A stretch of 64,000 bases of DNA from contig NZ_RBWU01000001.1 of the NCBI RefSeq assembly GCF_003634705.1, positions 1,292,980 to 1,356,979 on the forward strand. The letters are read 5' to 3'. Below, piece after piece: positions 45,801 to 54,933 of the stretch. The translations under genes were made by a program, and so were the position numbers. Positions within the stretch are counted from its first letter, which is position 1. Each line of letters starts with the position of its first letter. The notes beneath the pieces are model-generated. The model did no database searches and was not told the origin of the DNA. It saw only the letters and a program-made list of their open reading frames with translations. The stretch is from Actinomadura pelletieri DSM 43383. Its GTDB lineage: Bacteria > Actinomycetota > Actinomycetes > Streptosporangiales > Streptosporangiaceae.

Positions 45801-46169
45801 CTACGTCCTGTCGGCCTGGGCGAAGGGGAACTCTCGTTCGACGCAGTGCCGACGCGACGTGTCGTCCGGGTACCGCGTCTCGTCCCCACACTGGGCCGCC
45901 TTGCTCAACAGAACGAAGAGCGCCGCCGCGCCGACGGCCAGGGCCAACGACGAGCAGATGACGCCCACGATCGCGGGACGCCGATCCCCGTCGCGCCGCA
46001 CCAGGGACACCGCCCCGAGAACGACCCCGACCAGGGCCGGGATCATCCCCACCAGACACAGGACGAGCCCCACCAGCCCGGTGATTCCGAGCACCTGAGA
46101 AGACCTCGCCAGCGTGCTCCGCCGGGGCGGAGCGGGAGGCGAATACGTCTGGTACCCGGGCAGCGTCAT
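45801..46169 (-). CDS. DUF4190-like two-helix membrane protein
   Basis: A 122-residue protein: a Pro/Tyr-rich N-terminus (LPGYQTYSPPAPPRRST), two hydrophobic helices separated by a short basic loop (VLGITGLVGLVLCLVGMIPALVGVVLGAVSLVRRDGDRRPAIVGVICSSLALAVGAAALFVLL) and an acidic Cys-containing tail. This is the DUF4190 pattern seen widely in actinobacteria. GGAGG is six bases before the ATG at 46169. It converges with the sterol-carrier gene and is divergent from purF. Confidence 0.75.
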   Translation of the reverse strand: MTLPGYQTYSPPAPPRRSTLARSSQVLGITGLVGLVLCLVGMIPALVGVVLGAVSLVRRDGDRRPAIVGVICSSLALAVGAAALFVLLSKAAQCGDETRYPDDTSRRHCVEREFPFAQADRT

Positions 46170-46261
46170 GTGGTCCTCCACGTGTCGGTCACCAGAGTCC
46201 CCCGCGTCCCGTGATGCGCGTGGTTCCGCGGGGTAAAGGTCCGTTAAGGAGATACCGCCGA

Positions 46262-46297
46262 TTCGAGCAGGTGAACCCGGCATCTAGACTGAAGCAC
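46262..46297 (+). promoter_or_regulatory. purF promoter, leaderless type
   Basis: TTCGAG (46262-46267), then 17 bases, then TAGACT (46285-46290), then seven bases to the GTG at 46298. Transcription would begin at the start codon. No ribosome-binding site is present. Confidence 0.6.
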
Positions 46298-47752
46298 GTG
46301 CCTCTCCGCGACGGACGTCTGAGCCACGACATCGATCCCACGGATCGCCCCCCGCAGGACGCTTGCGGGGTCTTCGGCGTGTGGGTCCCCCCGGACCAGG
46401 CGTCCCGGGCAGAAGTGAGCAAGCTCACGTACTACGGCCTGTACGCACTCCAGCACCGTGGGCAAGAGTCGGCCGGAATCGCCGTCAGCGACGGCTCCCG
46501 CATCGTCGTGTTCAAGGACATGGGCCTCGTCGCCCAGGTCTTCGACGAATCCGTGTTGAACACACTGCGCGGGCACATCGCCGTCGGTCACTGCCGCTAC
46601 TCCACGACGGGCTCGTCCACGTGGGAGAACGCGCAGCCCACGTTCCGGTCGTCGGACGCGGGCGGGCTGGCGCTCGTCCACAACGGCAACCTGATCAACA
46701 CCCCGGAGCTGGCGGAACGGCTGGAGCCCGGCGTGCTGACCGCGACGACCGACACCGAGGTCCTCACGGCCCTGCTCGCCACCCACGGCGACGGCGGCAC
46801 CCTGGCCGCCGCACGGCAGATCCTGCCCGTCACCCGCGGCGCGTTCTCGCTGGCCTTCATGGACGAGGGAACGCTCTACGCGGCCCGCGACCCGGAGGGC
46901 ATCCGGCCGCTCGTCCTCGGCGCCCTGGAGGACCACGGCTGGGTCGTGGCGTCCGAGACCGCCGGCCTCGACATCGTCGGCGCCCGTTTCGTCCGCGAGA
47001 TCGAGCCGGGCGAACTGGTCGCGATCGACGGCGCCGGGGTGCGGTCGGAACGGTTCGCCGAGGCCCGACCGAAGGGCTGCCTGTTCGAGTACGTCTACCT
47101 GGCGCGGCCCGACACGACGATCGCCGGACGCAGCGTCCAGGCCACCCGCGTCGAGGTCGGACGCCGCCTGGCCCGCGAGCATCCCGTCGAGGCCGACATG
47201 GTCATCCCGACGCCGGAGTCCGGGACACCGGCCGCGATCGGCTACGCGGAGGCGTCCGGCATCCCCTACGGCCAGGGCCTGGTGAAGAACTCCTATGTCG
47301 GCCGGACGTTCATCCAGCCGTCCCAGACCATCCGCCAGCTCGGCATCCGCCTCAAACTGAACCCGCTCCGCGAGGCGATCGAGGGCAAACGCCTGATCGT
47401 GGTGGACGACTCCATCGTCCGCGGCAACACCCAGCGCGCGATCGTCGCGATGCTGCGGGACGCCGGAGCCGCCGAGGTCCATGTGCGGATCTCCAGCCCG
47501 CCCGTCTCCTGGCCCTGCTTCTACGGCATCGACTTCGCCACCCGAGCCGAGCTGATCGCCGGGAACCTGTCGGTGGAGGAGATCCGCGACTCCATCGGCG
47601 CCGACTCCCTCGGCTTCATCTCCCTGGACGAGCTGATCTCCGCGTCCCACATCGCCAAGGACAACCTGTGCCGGGCGTGTTTCGACGGCGTCTACCCCAT
47701 CCCGGTGGAGCAGGACGCCCGCGGCAAGCACCTTCTGGAGGTCACCCGATGA
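46298..47752 (+). CDS. purF: Amidophosphoribosyltransferase
   Basis: First step of purine synthesis, PRPP to phosphoribosylamine. A 484-residue precursor: a 22-residue propeptide precedes the nucleophile Cys in DACGVFGVW (Cys 23), exposed after cleavage. Markers are YGLYALQHRGQESAGIAV, HCRYSTTGSSTWENAQP, HNGNLIN, SETAGLDIVGA, the PRPP motif LIVVDDSIVRGNTQ and the cysteines of a [4Fe-4S] site (PCFYGIDF; NLCRACFDGVYP). The GTG at 46298 is chosen because of the leaderless promoter directly before it. It overlaps purM by four bases (ATGA). Confidence 0.96.
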   Translation: MPLRDGRLSHDIDPTDRPPQDACGVFGVWVPPDQASRAEVSKLTYYGLYALQHRGQESAGIAVSDGSRIVVFKDMGLVAQVFDESVLNTLRGHIAVGHCRYSTTGSSTWENAQPTFRSSDAGGLALVHNGNLINTPELAERLEPGVLTATTDTEVLTALLATHGDGGTLAAARQILPVTRGAFSLAFMDEGTLYAARDPEGIRPLVLGALEDHGWVVASETAGLDIVGARFVREIEPGELVAIDGAGVRSERFAEARPKGCLFEYVYLARPDTTIAGRSVQATRVEVGRRLAREHPVEADMVIPTPESGTPAAIGYAEASGIPYGQGLVKNSYVGRTFIQPSQTIRQLGIRLKLNPLREAIEGKRLIVVDDSIVRGNTQRAIVAMLRDAGAAEVHVRISSPPVSWPCFYGIDFATRAELIAGNLSVEEIRDSIGADSLGFISLDELISASHIAKDNLCRACFDGVYPIPVEQDARGKHLLEVTR

Positions 47753-48774
47753 CGTCCTACGAGGACGCCGGGGTCGACATCGCGGCGGGCGAACGCGCCG
47801 TCGAACTGATGAAGTCGCGGGTCGCCCGTTCCAGGCGCCCCGAGGTCGTCGACGACGCCAGCGGATTCGCGGGCCTCTTCGACGCCTCAGCCCTCCGCAA
47901 CTACAGGCGTCCCCTCCTGGCCACGTCCACCGACGGCGTCGGAACGAAGGTCGACCTGGCCCGCCGCCTCGGCGTCTACGACACGGTCGGACACGACCTG
48001 GTCGGCATGGTCATCGACGACCTCGCCGTCTGCGGCGCCGAACCGCTGTTCATGACGGACTACATCGCCTGCGGAAAGGTCGTCCCGGAACGGATCGCCG
48101 ACATCGTCGGCGGCATCGCGGACGCCTGCGCCCTCGCCGGTTGCGCGCTCGTCGGCGGCGAGACCGCCGAGCACCCCGGCCTCCTGGACGCCGACGAGTT
48201 CGACCTGGCGGGCGCGGGCACCGGCGTGGTCGAGGCCGACGCCATCCTCGGCCCGGACCGTGTCCGCCCCGGCGACGCGGTCATCGCCATGGCGTCGTCG
48301 GGCATCCACTCCAACGGGTACTCGCTCGTCCGCCGCATCCTCGCCACCACCGACCTGACCCTCGACTCCCACCCGGCCGACCTGGACCGCCCCCTCGGTG
48401 AGACGCTCCTCACCCCGACCCGCATCTACGCCAGGGACTGTCTGGAACTGGCCGGTTCGGGAGAGGTACGGGCGTTCGCCCACATCACGGGCGGCGGCCT
48501 GGCCGCGAACCTCGCCCGCTCCCTGCCTCCGACCGTGGACGCGGTCCTGAACCGCTCGTCCTGGCAGGTACCGCCGTTGTTCCGCGTCCTGCAGGCGCAC
48601 GGGGAAGTCCCACAGTCCGAGATGGACAAGACCTTCAACCTGGGCGTGGGAATGGCCGCCATCGTCGCCCCGGACGCGGCCGACGAGGCCCTCCGCCTCC
48701 TGACCTCCCGCGGCGTCCCCGCCTGGCACCTGGGCGACATCACCCCCGGCACCGGCCAGGCCACCCTCACCTGA
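47749..48774 (+). CDS. purM: Phosphoribosylformylglycinamidine cyclo-ligase
   Basis: Closes the imidazole ring to aminoimidazole ribotide. A 341-residue PurM with YEDAGVDIAAGERAVELMK, LLATSTDGVGTKVDLA, HDLVGMVIDDLAVCGAEPLFMTDY, LVGGETAEHPGL, ASSGIHSNGYSLVRR, HITGGGLAANLARSLP and NLGVGMAAIV. Start and purF stop overlap as ATGA. It is structurally related to PurL. Confidence 0.96.
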   Translation: MTSYEDAGVDIAAGERAVELMKSRVARSRRPEVVDDASGFAGLFDASALRNYRRPLLATSTDGVGTKVDLARRLGVYDTVGHDLVGMVIDDLAVCGAEPLFMTDYIACGKVVPERIADIVGGIADACALAGCALVGGETAEHPGLLDADEFDLAGAGTGVVEADAILGPDRVRPGDAVIAMASSGIHSNGYSLVRRILATTDLTLDSHPADLDRPLGETLLTPTRIYARDCLELAGSGEVRAFAHITGGGLAANLARSLPPTVDAVLNRSSWQVPPLFRVLQAHGEVPQSEMDKTFNLGVGMAAIVAPDAADEALRLLTSRGVPAWHLGDITPGTGQATLT

Positions 48775-49137
48775 CCGACCCGGCCCCTGTGATCATCCCC
48801 ACACCACCTGAACGGCCCTGAGCGCCCCCCTGAGCCTCTCTCATGCCATATAAGCCACAGGGATGCCCACGCCCACCCAACGCCGCCCCTCGTGCCGCTC
48901 AGCGCCCCACCGACCCGCCTTCACCGTCCGTCCCCACCCCCGCACCGAAGGTCAACCCTAGGGGCGACGGCACACAAGACCCCCACACGTCCTGAAACGC
49001 GCGGAGAGACGGGTGCTGCCGGCGTGGTGTGTCGGTCGCTGCCGATAGCGGCTCGGTCGGGGTGGGACGGGTGACCATGGCCGCGTGGCGATGACGGACG
49101 TCACCGTGCTGCGTGGGGTGGTCCAGGTATGACGAAC
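48775..49137. other. Intergenic region with no feature recognised
   Basis: A C-rich stretch of ~360 bases between purM and the DUF3073 terminator. No coding frame with plausible usage, no RNA gene and no obvious hairpin was found. A short AT-richer island (CATGCCATATAAGCC) lies near 48845. Confidence 0.5.
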
Positions 49138-49162
49138 GCCACTGCCCCCAGGGGGCAGTGGC
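49138..49162. terminator. Terminator downstream of the DUF3073 gene
   Basis: GCCACTGCCCCC (49138-49149) pairs perfectly with GGGGGCAGTGGC (49151-49162). It lies 15 bases past the end of the minus-strand gene and may also stop purM transcripts. Confidence 0.8.
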
Positions 49163-49176
49163 GTGATGTCAGCCGA

Positions 49177-49383
49177 TCAACCGGAGGTGCCGTCCTTGCG
49201 GTCGTCCGTACCGTAGTCGTCGGCGTAGTCGGCGTACTTCTCGGCGAGATCGTCGTAGGAGTCGTCCCCCGAGTCGTTGACTCCCAATTCGCTCTTCAGG
49301 CGGTCGAGGTCCGTGTTGCCGCTGTTGTACTTGAGCTGTCGGGCAACCTTCACCTGCTTGGCCTTGGCTCGGCCGCGACCCAT
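49177..49383 (-). CDS. DUF3073-family protein
   Basis: A 68-residue protein. It begins MGRGRAKAKQVKVARQLKYN, the conserved opening of DUF3073, continues with TDLDRLKSELG and ends in a very acidic tail (DDSYDDLAEKYADYADDYG). It is conserved in actinobacteria beside purM, as here, with no established function. The basic head and acidic tail suggest a nucleic-acid or ribosome contact, which is speculation. The ATG is at 49383; the longer open frame upstream is not part of the family. Confidence 0.9.
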   Translation of the reverse strand: MGRGRAKAKQVKVARQLKYNSGNTDLDRLKSELGVNDSGDDSYDDLAEKYADYADDYGTDDRKDGTSG

Positions 49384-49586
49384 TGGCTCGACCCCCTCGA
49401 TGGTCAGGGCTTTCGTGGGCCCATCAACGCGCGCGTGTACCACACGAACCGGTGCCTGATGAGCCATGCGTCAGTCACGGGTACAACCGTACCCGTTTTG
49501 CGCCCGGCTCGGTACATCGACGGTACGTGGCGGCGCTTCTGTTGCTTATAACAACAGTGTATCCGGTGGTCACGTGTGCGCGCCAA

Positions 49587-49614
49587 GGCCGCCGTGGAGC
49601 GGGGCACGGCGGCC
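49587..49614. terminator. Terminator after the valine dehydrogenase gene
   Basis: GGCCGCCGTG (49587-49596) and CACGGCGGCC (49605-49614) form a 10-base stem with an eight-base loop, ~45 bases past the stop at 49659. Between it and the DUF3073 gene lies another small inverted repeat (CTGTTG 49539-49544, CAACAG 49552-49557) around a TATAA stretch, probably part of the DUF3073 promoter. Confidence 0.7.
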
Positions 49615-49658
49615 TCGGGACGGTGTCCGACCGTCGTTCGACGGTGTTTCGACGTTTT

Positions 49659-50828
49659 TCAGAGCCAGATGCCGCGCAGCCTTCCGACCTCGGACATCCG
49701 GCGTTCCGCGAGCCGGTCGGCGGCCACGGCCGGGGGGACGCCCTCGTCCGCGGCCAGCGCGAAGATCTTCAGGGTGGTGCCGTAGATGCCGGTGGCCCGG
49801 GACTTGGCGCGGTCGAAGTCGAAGCCGCCGATCTCGTCCGCGACCTGGATCACACCCCCGGAGTTGACCACGTAGTCGGGTGCGTACAGGACGCCGCGGT
49901 CGGCGAGGCTCTTCTCCACGCCGGTGTGGGCGAGCTGGTTGTTCGCGGCCCCGCACACCACCTTGGCGGTCAGCGCGGGCACGGTGTCGTCGTTGAGGGA
50001 GCCACCGAGCGCGCAGGGCGCGTAGACGTCCAGTTCGGTGTTGACCAGCGCTTCGGTGTCGGCGACGACCTCGACCTCGGGGTGCGCCGACCGGACCCGG
50101 TCGACGGCGGACCGGTTCACGTCACAGATCACGACGCTCGCGCCGTCCTCGACGAGGTGCTCAACCAGGCGGTGGCCGACCTTCCCGACGCCTTCGACGC
50201 CGACCCGCTTGCCGCGGAGCGTGGGCGACCCCCACGCGGTCTCGGCCGCGGCGCGCATGCCCTGGAACACGCCGAAAGCGGTCAGGATGGACGAGTCGCC
50301 GGCTCCGCCGTACGCGACCGTCCTACCGGTGACGTACTGGCTCTCCCGGGCGACGATGTCCATGTCCTCGCTGTACGTGCCGACGTCGCACGCCGTGTAG
50401 TACCGGCCGTTCAACGACTGGACGAACCGTCCGTACGCCCGCAGCTTCGCCTCGGTCTTGTCGGTGGACGGGTCGCCGATGATGACGGCCTTGCCGCCGC
50501 CGAGGTCCAGTCCGGCCAGGGCGTTCTTGTACGCCATGCCCTTGGACAGGTTCAGCACGTCGGCGAGCGCCTCGTCCTCGGTCCGGTACGGGTAGAAGCG
50601 GGTGCCTCCCAGGGACGGGCCGAGCGCGGTGGAGTAGATGGCGATGATGGCGCGCAGACCACTGGCCTCGTCCTGGCAGAAGACGACCTGTTCGTGGCTC
50701 CCGAAGCGGGATGTGCCGGAGGGTGTGGCGGGGTCGCCCTCCTGGGCGACCGCGGGGGGCGCGGACGGGTTGCCCCCCTGGGTGACATGGTCGGCGCCCT
50801 TGTGGGGCGCACCGAAGACATTAGGCAC
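49659..50828 (-). CDS. vdh: Valine/leucine dehydrogenase (Glu/Leu/Phe/Val family)
   Basis: Deaminates branched-chain amino acids to 2-oxoacids with NAD+. The 389-residue protein has [36 protein letters not shown] with the catalytic Lys residues, and the Rossmann motif [33 protein letters not shown] and [20 protein letters not shown] follow. An N-terminal Pro/Ala-rich extension of ~40 residues precedes the enzyme. The GTG at 50828 follows AGGAGG at eight bases. It could feed the branched-chain 2-oxoacid dehydrogenase at 30793-34303. Its place between the DUF3073 and bldC genes matches Streptomyces. Confidence 0.92.
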   Translation of the reverse strand: MPNVFGAPHKGADHVTQGGNPSAPPAVAQEGDPATPSGTSRFGSHEQVVFCQDEASGLRAIIAIYSTALGPSLGGTRFYPYRTEDEALADVLNLSKGMAYKNALAGLDLGGGKAVIIGDPSTDKTEAKLRAYGRFVQSLNGRYYTACDVGTYSEDMDIVARESQYVTGRTVAYGGAGDSSILTAFGVFQGMRAAAETAWGSPTLRGKRVGVEGVGKVGHRLVEHLVEDGASVVICDVNRSAVDRVRSAHPEVEVVADTEALVNTELDVYAPCALGGSLNDDTVPALTAKVVCGAANNQLAHTGVEKSLADRGVLYAPDYVVNSGGVIQVADEIGGFDFDRAKSRATGIYGTTLKIFALAADEGVPPAVAADRLAERRMSEVGRLRGIWL

Positions 50829-50911
50829 GGTAGTGCCCTCCTCTCTGTCTCTGTGATCAGCCTAGGCCGCGTGATGCCGCCGCGCCCGACCGAATCTCAT
50901 GTCACGATGCG

Positions 50912-51844
50912 GTGGTGCTTCCGTACGCCGCCTACCTACGGGTTTATGAGCCGGTGACCGCCTTCCCCGAGCCCGCGAGGACGCTGTGGACGGTCTACGC
51001 CGACTCCAGGCGGCGCCCGCGACGGATCCACGCGCTCGGCGTCGAGCACCGGGACGCCGCGCTTCGGCTGACGGGTTCGCCGCCCGAGGTCGTGCCGGAG
51101 CGGGAGAGCAGGGACGCCTACGTGCGCCGCCTCGACGACATGGTCTACGTGTGCCCGTGGGAGACGCGGCTGCGTTCGTGGCTGGCGTTCGAACGCTTCC
51201 GGGACGAGCACGCCGCCGATGTCGCGGCCGCGTTCGTCCCGCCGCGGGTGGCGGAGCGGGTGGTCGGCGACTTCGAGCAGTGGAAGCGTTCGGGCAAACC
51301 CCTGCGGCCGCACATCCTGACGAGTACCTGGCACGTGCCGCTGGACTGGTTCGTTCCGTTCGCGCGTGAGGAGCGGTGCCTGATGCTGGGCACCCCCGGA
51401 ACCGGGTACGGCGGGCCGGGGTCGTCCGAGGAACACGCCGAACCGCCGGTCCCCGGTCAGGGGTCGGCGACGGCCGCGCCCGCGCGTACCCTCATCTACG
51501 TCACCTCGATGGGCGAGGCGCGCAGGCGGGTGGCGGACGCGCTGCCGGTCGTGCGGAAGAACCTCGGCGACGGGAAGGGCGACGTCTACCTGCTGTCGGC
51601 GGGCCGGTTGGAGACGCTCGGCCGCTGGCTCGGCGGGTTCCATCCGGCCGCGCTCGTCGAGCTCGACTACGGCGGGCTCGTCCATCTGCTGGACGACCGG
51701 ACGCTCAGTACCGACGACTCCGTGGCCGAGATGGCCGTGGCCCTCACCGGGATGGGGCGCGTTGAGGTCGAGCTGACCGTGGCGATGTACAAGCGGCTGC
51801 TGGCCCGCTGGAGGCCCGTCCGGGCCCTCGAAGCGGCGAACTAA
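50912..51844 (+). CDS. Conserved actinomycete hypothetical protein beside bldC
   Basis: A 310-residue soluble protein of unknown function. It opens VLPYAAYLRVYEPVTAFPEP, has VVPERESRDAYVRRLDDMVYVCPWETRLRSWLAFERFRD and HILTSTWHVPLDWFVPF, and a C-terminal part with TLIYVTSMGEARRRVADALPVVRK. Relatives occupy the same place next to bldC in Streptomyces. No catalytic motif was recognised; a variable, Gly/Pro-rich segment (~165-190) probably links two domains. The start is GTG without a clear ribosome-binding site. Confidence 0.75.
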   Translation: MVLPYAAYLRVYEPVTAFPEPARTLWTVYADSRRRPRRIHALGVEHRDAALRLTGSPPEVVPERESRDAYVRRLDDMVYVCPWETRLRSWLAFERFRDEHAADVAAAFVPPRVAERVVGDFEQWKRSGKPLRPHILTSTWHVPLDWFVPFAREERCLMLGTPGTGYGGPGSSEEHAEPPVPGQGSATAAPARTLIYVTSMGEARRRVADALPVVRKNLGDGKGDVYLLSAGRLETLGRWLGGFHPAALVELDYGGLVHLLDDRTLSTDDSVAEMAVALTGMGRVEVELTVAMYKRLLARWRPVRALEAAN

Positions 51845-52109
51845 AACAAATTTCCCGAATCAGCGCGCGATACGACTATACGTGTCGCTAGAATCACGCA
51901 GCGTGACCCACTGTCCATCGGATAGGCGCCGCTCACGGGGAGGTTTCCGCGCAACTACCGCCAGGAACTTGCTTGTAGCGCTGAGTGGTGGCAAGGTTAC
52001 ACGTTGTGATGTCATAGTGGCTCAACTCGGGCCATAGGGGACATCAGTGACCACGCGAGGATCAATCGCAGGATCGCTGTCATCGGTCCATGGAGGAGAG
52101 GCCGCAAAC

Positions 52110-52313
52110 ATGTCAGCACGTACGCCAGAGGCCGAGCCCCTGCTGACGCCGGCGGAGGTGGCGACGATGTTCCGCGTCGACCCCAAGACCGTCACGCGGT
52201 GGGCGAAGGCGGGGAAGCTCACGTCCATCCGGACGCTGGGGGGTCACCGCCGCTACCGCGAGGCGGAGGTGCGGGCGCTGCTCGCGGGCATCCCGCAGCA
52301 GCGTTCGGAGTAG
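52110..52313 (+). CDS. bldC: Developmental regulator BldC
   Basis: A 67-residue MerR-like DNA-binding protein, essentially the Streptomyces BldC sequence: LLTPAEVATMFRVDPKTVTRW, AKAGKLTSIRTLGGHRRYRE and AEVRALLAGIPQQ. It binds DNA cooperatively as head-to-tail oligomers on direct repeats and delays sporulation genes in Streptomyces. The ATG at 52110 is preceded by GGAGGAGAGG. The upstream 265 bases (51845-52109) are AT-richer and should contain its promoter, but no certain hexamers were chosen. Confidence 0.97.
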   Translation: MSARTPEAEPLLTPAEVATMFRVDPKTVTRWAKAGKLTSIRTLGGHRRYREAEVRALLAGIPQQRSE

Positions 52314-52478
52314 CGCTCGCGGCACAGAGCGCGGCTCGCTGCGCGACCAGGTTCTCGTCTTGGTGCGAACCTGACTCCGCATGCGATCGCCATGGCCGAT
52401 GGCGGCGCCGGTCAACGCCGGTGGCCGATGTCGGTGATGGCTTGGGGGGACGGCCGTTCGTCGCTGTGCTCAATTCGC

Positions 52479-52523
52479 GTCGTTCTCGGGCCGGGCGCCA
52501 CCGGTGTCCGGCCCGAGAACGAC
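52479..52523. terminator. Long hairpin downstream of bldC
   Basis: A 16-base perfect stem: GTCGTTCTCGGGCCGG (52479-52494) with its complement at 52508-52523, loop of 13 bases. It is ~165 bases past bldC. The 476-base region 52314-52789 otherwise contains only the inverted repeats listed next. Confidence 0.65.
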
Positions 52524-52661
52524 GGGCGAAGGCCTCCGACGGTCGCGCGACGGCCGCCCGTGGTCACTCAGCGTGACGATCGGCGGTCATTTCGACGGTC
52601 ATTCGACGGTCGGGCGGGTCGCCATCAGAGGTCGAAATGCCCGCTGACGTGCGCAGAATTT

Positions 52662-52696
52662 TGGACACAGGTGATTTTTTGTCCACATGAGGACAA
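52662..52696. other. Overlapping inverted repeats with a perfect DnaA box
   Basis: TGGACA (52662-52667) and TGTCCA (52680-52685), and TTGTCC (52679-52684) and GGACAA (52691-52696), are two overlapping inverted repeats in an AT-rich patch (GTGATTTTTTGTCC). TTGTCCACA at 52679-52687 matches the actinobacterial DnaA box. Either an operator near the TetR-like gene end or a DnaA site. Confidence 0.4.
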
Positions 52697-52789
52697 GGTC
52701 AGCAAATGGGGTGCAGACCGTAAAGTCCGGATAAAACGTACCGGAGATTTGGTCCGGTAGGGCGGGAGTGCGGCTTCCACCGCGTGATG

Positions 52790-53584
52790 TCATCCCATCC
52801 CTTCCCGGGCCGGCCGGTCGAAAAGGTGGCCCGTGCCCGGGTTGTGACGTTCGGCCGTGTTGAAGATGACCATCAGGTGGTCGATCAGCAGTCCTTCCAG
52901 TTGAGGACGGGGCACATCACGGTGTTCCAGCCAATCCGGCCCGGCGGTCTCGATGGCGGCCGACCACGCCCGAAGCGTGATGCGCAGGATGGGCCGCGGT
53001 GTGGCGACGTCCGGCGACTGAAGAATCCGGTCCGGCAGCAGTTGTCGGATACCGGCGATGATCTCCCTGACCTTGCCCGAACGGTCGGTCGGACCATCGC
53101 GCGACAGCGTGGTGTAACCGGCCGCATGGCCCTCCACGAAGTCGAAGTGGCGGCTCAGGGAGATGCGCGGACGATCGAGCGGTCCGCCGCCGGTCGGCGG
53201 TTCCAGCAGTACCGACAGCCGTTTCGCCGCGCCGCCGAGCGTCGCCGGGTAAAGCTCGTGGCCACCGCCGAAATGGTGGTGGACCAGCGCGCGCGACGCA
53301 CCCTTCGAGGCCGCGACGTCGCCGGTCGAGACGTCCTCCGGAGATCGGGTGTCGAACGGTCGCGGTGCCGCCGCGATCGGCTCGTTCCGGCGCTGGTCGA
53401 GGCCGAGCCCGGGAAGGCTTCGTCCGCCGTTCCGCCCGGCCCGTGGCCGGTCGCCGACCGCGCGTTCTTCCCCGGGGGTGGGGCGGCCGAGCGTCGGCGC
53501 CGTATTACGGCGACAAAAGGGGATAGAGCCGCCTTTTCGTCGTCCGCTGAACGCCCTCCGGCGGGCTGTGATCCAGAACACCAC
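52790..53584 (-). CDS. TetR-family regulator-like gene, possibly decaying
   Basis: About 264 residues. From residue ~65, QRRNEPIAAAPRPFDTRSPEDVSTGDVAASKGASRALVHHHFGGGHELYPATL lines up with the TetR helix-turn-helix. The rest (ISLSRHFDFVEGHAAGYTTL, LRITLRAWSAAIETAGPDWLEHRDVPRPQLEGLLIDHL) matches the ligand domain of a common actinomycete TetR group. Oddities are a 65-residue N-terminal part with no family similarity, and prolines at several places in the helix-turn-helix where relatives have Leu or other helix-formers (EPIAAAPRPF, HELYPATL). That could mean a gene losing function or a wrong start. It is divergent from the LacI gene. Confidence 0.5.
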   Translation of the reverse strand: MVFWITARRRAFSGRRKGGSIPFCRRNTAPTLGRPTPGEERAVGDRPRAGRNGGRSLPGLGLDQRRNEPIAAAPRPFDTRSPEDVSTGDVAASKGASRALVHHHFGGGHELYPATLGGAAKRLSVLLEPPTGGGPLDRPRISLSRHFDFVEGHAAGYTTLSRDGPTDRSGKVREIIAGIRQLLPDRILQSPDVATPRPILRITLRAWSAAIETAGPDWLEHRDVPRPQLEGLLIDHLMVIFNTAERHNPGTGHLFDRPAREGMG

Positions 53585-53747
53585 AGGCCCGAACCACCAT
53601 TGTCGGATGCCCGTTACTCACTGTTGCGGCGGTTTGGGGGGAAGGCGCGGCATCATGGCATCTCCTCCCCGAGTGGAGGACGGCGCGTTCCAACCCCACC
53701 GCGCGCCGGTCGCGGCAGGTCCTGCAGGTCCCCCTGGACGGAGTGCC

Positions 53748-54854
53748 ATGTCAGCTGATCAAGCGAACCCCCTGCACAACATGCGGGAAGAGGGTGTTGT
53801 GCCACAACCGCGCAGCGAGCCCTCTCCCGCCAGACGCGACGAGGGGAGGGCCGTCCCCGCGCCGAAACCGACGATCCGGAACGTCGCGGAGCGCGCCGGT
53901 GTTTCCAAATCACTGGTCTCCCTCGTGATGCGAGGTTCACCCCATGTGAGCGAACGGAGGAGACAGGCGGTACTCCAGGCCGCACGCGAACTCGGCTACC
54001 GCCCGAACGCCGTGGCGAGGAGCCTGGTCGAGGGACGGACCCGCCTGATCGGCGCGATCGTCGCCGACCTGCACAACCCCTTCTTCGCCGAGTTCCTCGA
54101 CGGCCTTCAGGAGAGCCTGCACGGCGCCGGCCTGCGCATGCTCGTCGGCAGCGGTCGCTGGGACCCGCTGTTCGAGGCGGAGGCGGTCGAGGCGTTCCTG
54201 GAGATGCGCGTGGACGGGCTCGTCCTGCTCAGCGTCGTCCCCGAGTCCCTCAAGGAGGCCGCGGCCAGCGTCCCGGTCGTGGTCGTCGGCGAACGCGACG
54301 TCGTCGGAGTCGACATCGTCGTGGACGACGACGAACTCGGCGCCAGCCTCGCCGTCGACCATCTCGTCGAGCTCGGGCACCGGCGGATCGCGCACATCGA
54401 GGGGGCACGTTCCACCACGGCGCGTTACCGCCGCGCCGGATACGAGAAGGCGATGCACCGGCACGGACTCGCCGACGAGATCGTCGTCGAGGCCGGTGAC
54501 TTCACCGAGGACGGTGGCTACCGGGCCGCCCGCGCGCTGCTGCGCCGTGACCCTCGTCCCACCGCCATCTTCGCTCCCAACGACCTGGTCGCGACCGGCG
54601 CGCTGTCGGCGGCCGACGAACTCGGGATGCGGGTGCCGGCGCAACTGTCGATCGTCGGGTACGACAACACCCATCTCGCGGCGATCCGGCACATCTCGTT
54701 GACCAGTGTGGACCAGCCCCGCCGGGACATGGGCCGCGTTGCCGCCGAGATGCTGACCGCGCGCATCGGCGACCCCGCCCGCACGGCCCGCCAGAACCTC
54801 GTCGTCCCGCACCTGGTGGTCAGATCGACGACGGGCCCAGCTCCGGTCCTGTGA
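53748..54854 (+). CDS. LacI-family transcriptional regulator
   Basis: A 368-residue repressor. A disordered ~40-residue leader precedes the helix-turn-helix PTIRNVAERAGVSKSLVSLVMRGSPHVSERRRQAVLQAARELGYRPNAVARSL and a periplasmic-binding-protein-like sensor domain (LIGAIVADLHNPFFAEFLDGLQ to VVPHLVVRST). It contains the usual IFAPNDLVATGAL and SIVGYDNTHLAAI stretches. The ATG at 53748 has GGAG close upstream. A sugar-like effector is expected. No catabolic gene adjoins it; the sugar ABC importer at 61 kb is a possible but distant target. Confidence 0.93.
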   Translation: MSADQANPLHNMREEGVVPQPRSEPSPARRDEGRAVPAPKPTIRNVAERAGVSKSLVSLVMRGSPHVSERRRQAVLQAARELGYRPNAVARSLVEGRTRLIGAIVADLHNPFFAEFLDGLQESLHGAGLRMLVGSGRWDPLFEAEAVEAFLEMRVDGLVLLSVVPESLKEAAASVPVVVVGERDVVGVDIVVDDDELGASLAVDHLVELGHRRIAHIEGARSTTARYRRAGYEKAMHRHGLADEIVVEAGDFTEDGGYRAARALLRRDPRPTAIFAPNDLVATGALSAADELGMRVPAQLSIVGYDNTHLAAIRHISLTSVDQPRRDMGRVAAEMLTARIGDPARTARQNLVVPHLVVRSTTGPAPVL

Positions 54855-54933
54855 GCCCCGGTCACAGGAACGTCCCCCCCGCCTCGGCTCCCTCCCGCAG
54901 GTCCGACCCACCCCGACGTTCGGTGCGGCCCTG

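Noticed and set aside
49384..49658. Short open frames between the DUF3073 and valine dehydrogenase genes
   Set aside because: They overlap promoter-like and terminator sequences and have no family features.
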